This document shows positions 56,051-64,000 of a stretch of DNA of 64,000 nt, one piece after another. This DNA is from Mangifera indica (taxonomy: Eukaryota > Streptophyta > Magnoliopsida > Sapindales > Anacardiaceae). Under the pieces are notes generated by a model. It was not told the DNA's origin. It did not search any database and was given only the letters and a program-made list of their open reading frames with translations. The DNA lies in contig NC_058153.1 of NCBI RefSeq assembly GCF_011075055.1, forward strand, positions 5,766,001-5,830,000, in the 5' to 3' direction. Position 1 is the stretch's first letter, and every line of letters starts with the position of its first letter. A program made the translations under genes and the position numbers.

Positions 56051-57367
56051 CCAAATTCTATTTAAGTAAAATAATAAAATTTCAGATTATAAATGGAAAT
56101 GTATTATATTTTTTTAAGAAGCTAATACATTACCTAGAAATTGAATGAAATTTACTGGGTAAAATTCAAGAAATACTGTTGCGAAGACAGTGAAATGGCT
56201 TGTTGTACTATATATTATTATTATTCTTCATAATACTTTATTAATCTGAATCTTTTGCGTGATTAGGGCTGAATTTCAAAAAATAGCCTTTGAATTTTCC
56301 AATAAAACAAAGAGACTTAACTATTCTTATTCAAAGTGACTTTATATATTTTATTTTTCTTGCTTTTGGTTCTTCTTTCATAACAAAAGCATGTGATGAC
56401 TAATTAATTTGGATTTTGTGTTCTCATATGAGAAAATTTTGAGCCACTTATTATTGCAAACTTTTACCTATTTGAGCTTTTTCTTTTTTTTTTTTAAATA
56501 AGAAAAAGTTTGCTCCACTCTCTCACAGTTTAGTCTTTGTAAGGGAATTCATCTAATTTAGAAACCATGTAATATCAAAAGAATAAAAAATATAATAAAT
56601 TTATGGAACTATAAAGAAAAGAAATTTATGTCTTTTATTCTATATTTGATTGCACGTAAAGCTGATGATTTTTGATATGATCTATTAACATAACATGACA
56701 TGTACTTTTTGAGTATTTTTTACACGAATTCTAATTGAGTTGCATTCAAATCAACTTTTTTGTGAATGAGATTGTGTTTGGATTGGCCTTTCATAAACTG
56801 AACATGACTTGAATGTTTTGTGGAAAAAAAAAAATTGACAAATTGATATATCAATATGGATGAAAGTTCAACCCACCAAACTAAGTCATTGGCATGCCCC
56901 ATGTTGACGGGAACCTAGGTTAGAGATGGGGACAATTAAAATCCCCTCAATCGGGGGTGAGAATAGATTTATTTTTTATCTATTCCCACCCCAACTTATC
57001 TTATTCTCTATATATCTTTTAAACTCTTAAATATTAAATTATTCTTACGAAAACTACAAAAAAAAAAACATCTTAAGTGAGAAAAAATTTACAAGGAGAT
57101 AAGTATCTCATTATTATAACTACTAATTTTATAATTTTAATTACTAATTATATGTACACTCATTAAAACAAAAAAAAAAATTATACTTTTAATGACCGAT
57201 TTTTAATTTTCTTACTAAAAATACTTACAAACTCATTGTTATTGGTCTTATAGGAATATAAAAAACTAGGGATGGATGCAAATGGAACGAAACTAGAACA
57301 CCCCTTAATTTATTTTCAAACATTTATATATTGTTTTAGCTAACATAAAATTGGTGTTGTAGTCAAC
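56051..57367. repeat. Local repeat unit R3 (copy B)
   Basis: Matches R1 from 'ccaaattctatttaagtaa' onward and extends further than R1, through 'aacatttatatattg' at about 57320. Non-coding. Confidence 0.7.
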
Positions 57368-57829
57368 AGATCTCTTCGTCCGACAAAGAGACGAACTTGA
57401 GGCGAAGAATCTCCACCCATCTCTTGGACATCGCATCGTGTCGTTGTTGGACTATAGCAAAGGTCGACATCGACTCGATCAACAAAGGGATTTGAAGTTG
57501 AAGAGGGGGTTAAATGAAGTTATTAAAAGTTTGGGGGCAACTGAAATGAGAAAAAGAAGGAAACCCTAGGTTTTGGGGGAGGGGAGAAATGTGACTGTTC
57601 AAAGTTAAAAAATTTTAAACAAAAGTGAAATTGTTAGTTTTTAAAACCTAAGAAAAAAATAAATGAATTATATATATTTTTAATATAATTATTAAAATGA
57701 AGACTTTATCATTTATCTTAAGTGAAAATTTTAATGAAAATTAGTTTTTAAATAGATATTTAAGTTTTTAAAACTCAATTGTTATATATTTACCTTTGTA
57801 TTAAAATTTGAATAGGAAATAGTCCTATG
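57368..57829. mobile_element. Mutator-type TIR element fragment between repeat units (copy B)
   Basis: Contains the GC-rich interior with 'ctcttcgtccgacaaagaga' type inverted motifs and the right-end-like 'gaaatagtcctatggca'. Counterpart of 38390-38723 but retaining more interior. Confidence 0.5.
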
Positions 57830-57849
57830 GCAAAAATAAAAACGCTAAT

Positions 57850-59034
57850 AAATTAACCAGAAATTGAATGAAATTCATTGGGTAAAATTAAAGAAGTACT
57901 GTTGCGACGGCAGTGAAATGACTTGTTGTACTATATATTATTATTATTCTTCATAAAGCTTTATTAATCTGAATCTTTTGCGTGATTAGGGCTGAATTTC
58001 AAAAAGTAGCCTTTAAATTTTCCAATAAAATAAAGAGACTGAACTATTCTTATTCAAACTGACTTTATATATTTTATTTTTCTTGCTTTTGTTTCTTCTT
58101 TCACAACAAAAGCGTGTGATGACTAATTAATTTGGATTTTGCGTTCCCATATGAGAAAATTTTGAGCAACTTATTATTGCAAACTTTACCTATTTAAGCT
58201 TTTTCCTTTTTTTTTTCTAAATAAGAAAAATTTTGCCCCACTCTCTTACGGTTTAGCCTTTGTAAGGGGATTCATCAAATTTAGAAACTATGTAATATCA
58301 AAAGAATAAAAAATATGATAAATTTATGGAACTATAAAGAAAATAAATTTATGTCTTTTATCCTAAATTTGGTTGAACGAAAAGTTGACGATTTTTTATA
58401 CAATCCATTAACCTGATATGACACATATTTATTGAGTATTTTTTACACGAAGTCTAATTAAGTTGTGTTCGTATTTAGTTTGGAGTTTCATAAACCAAAC
58501 ATGACATGAATGTTTAAAAAAAAAAATTGGCAAATTGATATATCAAAATGGATGGCAGTTCAACCCAACAAACTAGGTCATTGGCCTGCCCCATGCCGAT
58601 AGGGACATGGGTTACAGACAGAGACAACTAAAATCCCCTCAATCAAAGGTGAGGATAGATATATTTTTGATATATTCCCTCATTCTCTATATATCTTATA
58701 AACCCTTAAATATTGAATTATCCTTAAAATATTTGAATTATTATAAATACTATAAAAAAAATGTCTTTATTGAGAAAAAATTAACGAGGGGATAAATATC
58801 TCATCATTATAACTACTAATTTTATAACTTTAATAACTAATTATATGTACGCTCATTAAAACTAAATAAATTATACTTTTAACGACAAATTTTTAATTTT
58901 CTTACTAAAAAACTTACGAACCCATTGTCATTGGTCTTATAAGTATATAAAAAAACTAGAGATTGATACGAATTGAATTAAACTGGAAAACCCCTTACTT
59001 CATTTTTAGACATTTTTATATTTTTTTACCCTTC
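57850..59034. repeat. Local repeat unit R4 (copy B)
   Basis: Matches R2 of copy A and R3, starting at 'ttaaccagaaattgaatgaa' and running to 'ctagagattgatacgaattg'. Non-coding. Confidence 0.7.
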
Positions 59035-60062
59035 ACATACTTGTTGAGTATTTTTTACATGAATTCTAATTGAATATTGTTCGGAGCAACCTTTTTGTGA
59101 ATAAGGTCGTATTTGGGTTGGCCTTCCATAAACCGAACATGACATGAATGTTTTGTAAAAAAAAAGAAATTTGTCAACTTGATATATCAATATGGATGAC
59201 AGTTTAGCCCATTAAACAAGTCATTAGCATGCCTTTCCTCGATAGAACATGGGTTAGAGATAAAAACGACTAAAATCCCCTCAATCAAGGATGAGAATAA
59301 ATATATTTTTTATTTGTTCTCTCTCCAGCTTTTCTCTTTCCCTATATAACTTTTAAACTCTTAAATATTGAATTACCTTTAAAATATTTGAATTATTACA
59401 AATACTATAAAAAAAAAAACGTTTTTAGTAAGGAAAAATTAATGAGGGGATAAATATTCCGTCATTATAACTACTAATTTTATAACTTTAATGACTAATT
59501 ATATGTGCAATTGTTAAAACTAAATAAATATATACTTTTAACAACTAATTTTTAATTTTCTCACTAAAAAAATTTACAAAACTGTTGTTATTGGTCTGCT
59601 AAGTATATAAAAAAACTAAAGATGGATGCGAACTGAACTGAACCAAAACACCATTACTTCATTTTCAAACATTTATATATTTTTTTAGCCAACATAAACT
59701 CGGTATTGTAATTTGAAAAAATGACTAAAACGATATTATTTTAATATATAATACTCGAAACGATATTATTTAAGTCGATTCATTCAAATTTTTTTAGACA
59801 CGTGAACTTGGTGAACCAATTTTCCCTCAAACTCAAGTTCAACCTTGAAAATAACTTTCGAGGCTGAGCTCAAGCTTGAGTTCTTTTAATTTGAACTTGT
59901 TTGAGTCAAACTAGGTTTCAAATTTGAATAAATTTAATTCAGATTTTACCTTAATTATAAAATGCGTGATATACAATTCTAATTGCCCAAATATGATATG
60001 TGATTAGACTATCCTCCTTAGGCCTAGTATACGTTTAGTCAATTGTCGTGGTCTTCAATCTT
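59035..60062. repeat. Local repeat unit R5, partial (copy B)
   Basis: Starts mid-unit at 'cacatacttgttgagtattttt' and repeats the second half of R4, then continues with the unique tail of R2 ('…gtttagtcaattgtcgtggtc'). So copy B has one more partial unit than copy A. Confidence 0.7.
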
Positions 60063-60099
60063 AATGTGGTTGTTTCCGATTGTGAGCTACTATGCTAAG

Positions 60100-61190
60100 T
60101 TTGGGTCATTTTCGTAACTGTCATCTATGACTTAAAGAAACTAATTAAGTTATTATTATTTATTAAGTTTCTTTTGTTTACTTCACTAATAAGAAAATAA
60201 AAAATAAATTATCTTGCAAGTCCAAACCCTCCATCTTCAGCTTTTTCTTCGTCAATTTTCTCCTTCAATTTTTTTTTGGTAAGTAGGTTGTATAGAGAAA
60301 GAAAAAGAGCCAAGGAGGCCCAAATAAACTAAGCTGACCCAAGGTTTGGTGCAAAGATGTTTTTCCACTCTTAGTTGTATTAATAACATTTACCCACCCA
60401 AATAATAACTCTGTTAATAAAAACAACAATTTAAAATCAGCCTGATAGTCGAACTAGTTGTCTCAGTGGTTTATGGTTCGACTAGTTCAACTGACTAGCT
60501 TCAATCTAAGCCACTATAATTAAATAAATGATGAAGAATTAATACTTCATAATATTATACAATTATTTTATTAATTAATATGAATGTCATCTATTAAACA
60601 TTTTCAAAATTACCACTACATTTTAATATGTTTGTTTATACTGATAATACAATGAACAATATTAGAATACAAATCATTCACATAAATTTTATTTTATTCA
60701 TCATGAGTCCTTGACTTCAAATTTTATTAGCACAAACTCTTCTACATTTAGAACCAAGAATGATAAAAAAAAATTATAAACTGAAATTTCTATATTACTC
60801 ATTTAACAAGTATATGTAAATCATACAAAGTTCATGAGATGCCAACTCTATACAATTATTAGTAACAACCAAGTCTACCTTTTTCTTTGAAACATAAATT
60901 TTAATAGAGTAAAACCAAAGTAGTTAGAAAAAAGCAAATAAATAAATACAATAATCAAACACCAAAGGAATTGTTGGAAAAAATTAGCCAATTCTGTAAA
61001 TTCAAAATAGTGTAAATTGTGTACCCGAATTTGATTTCTCTGCCTGAATTGATCCAAAGCATGTTTATCCAAATTTAATTATTTTCACAACACAATTTGC
61101 TATCATGTACTTTGTTTCTTGATTATGTGATTTGCATTTCTAGAAGTTTTGCAACCTGTTCTATATTTGGTTCTTGTAGTTCTGCGTATT
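60100..61190. repeat. Shared non-coding block downstream of the repeat array (copy B)
   Basis: Counterpart of 41875-42899. Includes a small insert of about 50 bases near 60800-60850 ('gtatatgtaaatcatacaaa'). No gene. Confidence 0.65.
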
Positions 61191-62375
61191 GACTAATCAA
61201 CCTGACAACAAAACAAATGTATGGGCATGTATATATCATAGCATATATAAGGCTTCTAATAGTAATTGAATAGGGTGCTTTTGACATTTTTCTTCTTTCA
61301 TCTTACTCTGGGGACATATGTCTTGACTCAATAATTCGCCTTTTTGAAACATGAATATCAACGGGTTTACAATTTGTCATATTGAATCGTTCTAAAGTCT
61401 TTCAAATATAATGTTCTAGTGACAAAGCTGAAAGTTTCTTTAAACGATCCCTCTTGATTTTAATTCCTAATATATAATATATCTTAGCCCTATCCTTGTC
61501 AAAATTCATAGATAACCAACCTTTAATAGTCATCACATACTTCAAATCGTTTCTTGTTATTAACACATCATCTACGTATAGAAATAGAATTGAAAATTTG
61601 TCATCAAACTTTTTCACATAAACATAATGGTCTTGTCCAATCATTTTAAAATCATAAGATATTATATCCTTATGAAATTTTAGGTACACTATCTGGATGA
61701 CTGTTTTAGGTCGTATATTGACTTTGAAACTTACACACTTTGCGCTTCTAAGCCTTAACAACGAAACATATAAGTTGTTTCATGTAGATTTCTTCACCAA
61801 ACTCTCCATTAAGGAAAACTATCTTGACATCCATCTAATGCAACTCTAAATCAAAATGTGCCACTATAGCTAAAATCAAATGAATTGAAGTAAACCTTTC
61901 AACTGGCAAAAAAAAGTTTCATCACAATCTATACCTTCTTATTGAGTGTAGTCTTTCACCACAAGGTGAGCTTTGTATTTATCATTGAGTCATCTACCTT
62001 TCATTTAATTGTGAGAATCTACTTGTTCCCAACGAGTTTTTGACTCAAAGGTAAGTTAAGCAAACTCCAGACTTGATTTATTTTCATAGATTTCATTTTT
62101 CCTTCTAATGTTTCTTGTCATTTTTTTCTTATCAAGGGATGATAAAGCTTTTTTTATGCCTTTAAGTTCTTCATCATTTTTAAGAGTGATAATGAAAACT
62201 TCATTTTTAATCTCAAAATGTTGTTTAGGTACCTTTGGATAACCACTTCTACGCAATTGAAAATCACCACTCCAACTATCCAAAATAGATTATAGCTTAA
62301 TCTCATTACCTCTACTCAGTTGAGAAGGATAAGGCAATTTCTCATTGCTTTCACTATCCAGAAAAGGTAAAGTGT
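61191..62375 (-). pseudogene. Copia reverse transcriptase fragment (copy B)
   Basis: Minus-strand frames read 'YLKFHKDIISYDFKMIGQDH' and 'LFLYVDDVLITRNDLKYVMT' (61761-61402), the RT palm with YVDD, and 'PKVPKQHFEIKNEVFI' (62283-62056), as in copy A. Frameshifts separate the pieces. It corresponds to 44694-45875 and joins directly to the block ending 61190, so copy B has lost the RNase H end and the sequence beyond. Confidence 0.82.
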
Positions 62376-63250
62376 AAGACTCTTCCCTAGAAGTACTACC
62401 TACCAAAGGAGAAATGTTACAAATTAATATCCAGAGCATCTATTTTTTTTTTCTTTTCAAATATTTTAAAATGAACACCTCATTAAAATTGTTTAGAAAT
62501 TATTCAAAGAAAACTGAAAATCTGAAAGTGAACAAAAGATGTATATACTCATATAAAAACTCATCTGAAAGCATCTGAAAACATGAAGTGATCATATATA
62601 ACTATACAATCATCTCAAAAAGGTCATACGTCAACAAGAACATGTGACTGTATGCATGTAATATAAACCAGAGATAACTTGCACCAGTCGGATCTATCTT
62701 CACTAACTATCTCTGCCTTGCAATTATCTCGATCATATGTACCTGTAATCATGAAAGAAAAGGAAGTGAGAGATAAGAACACTCAATAAAAGGCAAAAAT
62801 TAAGTAAACTATCTCTTTTCCTATTCTAACTCACTCTCGGGATTCAACTCCATATCATAACCTCCATAAGAAATCGATGGGATAATCTAGTTCATTCTTT
62901 ACTATATGAGTCATACTTTGTCCCATCTGGTGTCTATTTGATACTTTCTGGAAGCTGACTATAGGGATTTGACACTTTTCTAAGCTCGAGCTCTCTTCTT
63001 GTCTCTCACTACACCATTTTTTAATCTGAATTGAGCTCTACTATGAGCATGTTCTACTGCGAACAGACCCTACTAGGGATTTATGTCCTACTACAGACAT
63101 GCCCTACTATGGGCAGTGTAATGTAAAGTGCCCCCTCATACTTCATAGCATGCATGCGTGTCATATATCATACTAATTTTGCTTTCATCTAAATCTATTC
63201 ACAATTCACCAGACTAAACTCTTGGGACAACCCCTGAATCTTGAGCCCTA
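62376..63250. other. Gene-free stretch with short 'cctacta' repeats
   Basis: Between 63040 and 63115 the motif 'c(c/t)tacta(t/c)(g/a)gg(a/g)cat' recurs about five times, giving a small degenerate array. No coding region was found. This resembles non-coding parts of LTR retrotransposons, without proof. Confidence 0.35.
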
Positions 63251-63251
63251 A

Positions 63252-63358
63252 ATTCCTTTTTTTGTTTTTCTTTCTTTTCTTCTTCTTTTCTTTTTCTCTC
63301 CTTTCTTTCCTTTCCTTTCTTTCTTTCTTCCTTTCTTTTTTCTCCTTTCTTTCCTTGT
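63252..63358. repeat. Polypyrimidine (CTTT)n tract
   Basis: Almost pure C/T on the plus strand for about 100 bases. Open frames on both strands here (Lys/Arg/Glu-rich or Phe/Leu/Ser-rich) are artefacts of composition. Confidence 0.9.
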
Positions 63359-63359
63359 T

Positions 63360-63940
63360 CACAGACTGTTTATATGGTAGGGTAGCCTTCTTTTTCATAC
63401 AATTTAACAATTCTAAAAATCTCTAATTCATACAAGCTATATATTGTTTAAAAGAGGATTCAAAGAGCTTTCCAACAAGTTATAATAGCACACATAATTC
63501 ATTAGATAAGGCAGTCAAAACGTGAGATGAATTCAGTGGCAAAAAACTATCTTCACTGCTTATTTGATAAAGCAGTCCTTTTGGTTCATACAATATTTTA
63601 ATAGTCCAAGTTATCTCTAATTCATACAAGCTATATATCATTAGAAAGATGATTCAAAGAGCTTTCCAACAAGCTATAATAGCACTCATGATTCATTAGA
63701 TAAGATAGTCAAAACGTGGGATGACATCAGTGGCAAAAAAACTATATTCACTGTTTATTTGGTAAAGCAATTTTTTTCTTCATGCAATTTAATGGTCCAA
63801 ATGGTCTCTAATTCATACAAGCTATATATAACTAAAAATATGATTCAAAGAGCTTTCCAACAAGATATAATAGCACTTATGATTTATCAGATAAAACAGT
63901 CAAAATATGGGATGAAATCAGTGGTAAAACTGTAAGTATT
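63360..63940. repeat. Three tandem copies of a repeat of about 190 bp
   Basis: The landmark 'tctaattcatacaagctata' starts at 63422, 63616 and 63807 (spacings 194 and 191). Each copy also carries 'gattcaaagagctttccaac' and '(a/g)gcagtcaaaacgtg'-like phrases. Divergence is roughly 15-20 percent by eye. The array may continue past the window or belong to a retrotransposon leader. Confidence 0.85.
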
Positions 63941-64000
63941 ATCCAACTCTCTGTCATGAACAAAATCACACACCTAGATACCCCAAATGGCAAAACAACA

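Larger units (their letters stand above)
47493..62375. repeat. Tandem segmental duplication, copy B
   Basis: Begins at 'tttatccatagattagcacg' immediately after the copia gag region and runs in the same orientation as copy A until the copia RT region, where similarity to 45875 and beyond stops near 62375. It lacks several blocks of copy A and carries its own insert at about 53364-53945 and an extra repeat unit at 59035-60060. Confidence 0.87.

Noticed and set aside
63195..63426. Lys/Arg/Glu-rich and Phe/Leu-rich frames
   Set aside because: Translation of a polypyrimidine tract.

Overview
This is an AT-rich stretch of a plant nuclear genome, almost certainly a eudicot. The signs are spliced genes with GT/AG introns, an Xa21/FLS2-type receptor kinase family, a plant-specific domesticated Mutator transposase gene, a TRIM retrotransposon, Ty3/gypsy and Ty1/copia remains, and many small TIR elements. 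I cannot name the species. Only three loci look functional by eye: a tRNA-Arg(UCG) gene (14623-14696, minus), a PB1 + MULE-transposase (MUSTANG-B-like) gene (coding 16223-19028, plus, with an upstream non-coding exon near 14750-14935), and one LRR receptor kinase gene (33785-28367, minus, five exons, 1183 codons).

Layout. 1-13.6 kb is gene-free and built from transposon debris: Mutator-type TIR elements with 9-bp target duplications, two internally deleted gypsy elements, hairpin MITEs and a hAT-like scrap. 13.63-14.22 kb holds a complete TRIM with a TCAAC target duplication. 14.6-19.0 kb holds the tRNA and MUSTANG-like genes, which face away from each other and share a TATA-like block. 19.66-25.9 kb is a junkyard of gene fragments: an LRR kinase fragment, a PB1 protein cut by a CACTA-type end, a PPR fragment, three intact exons of the 2-oxoglutarate dehydrogenase E2 gene, and a frameshifted RlmN-like gene.

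25.22-62.4 kb is a direct tandem duplication with a period of about 22 kb (copy A 25.22-47.49 kb, copy B 47.49-62.38 kb). Each copy carries the RlmN-like pseudogene, an LRR receptor kinase gene on the minus strand, a local array of about 1.2-kb repeats, and copia remains. Copy A has an intact receptor. Copy B has a 1-bp frameshift in exon 3, a DFG-to-DFD change in the kinase, and no counterpart of the first 2 kb upstream of the gene, so I call it a pseudogene. Comparing the copies reveals two clean transposon insertions in copy A, each with an empty site in copy B. 62.4-64 kb has no gene; it ends in three copies of a repeat of about 190 bp.

The genes here do not form a pathway. The story is birth and decay of a receptor kinase in a transposon-rich tandem duplication, beside a transposase-derived host gene. 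All comparisons were made by eye; no alignment or database search was run.
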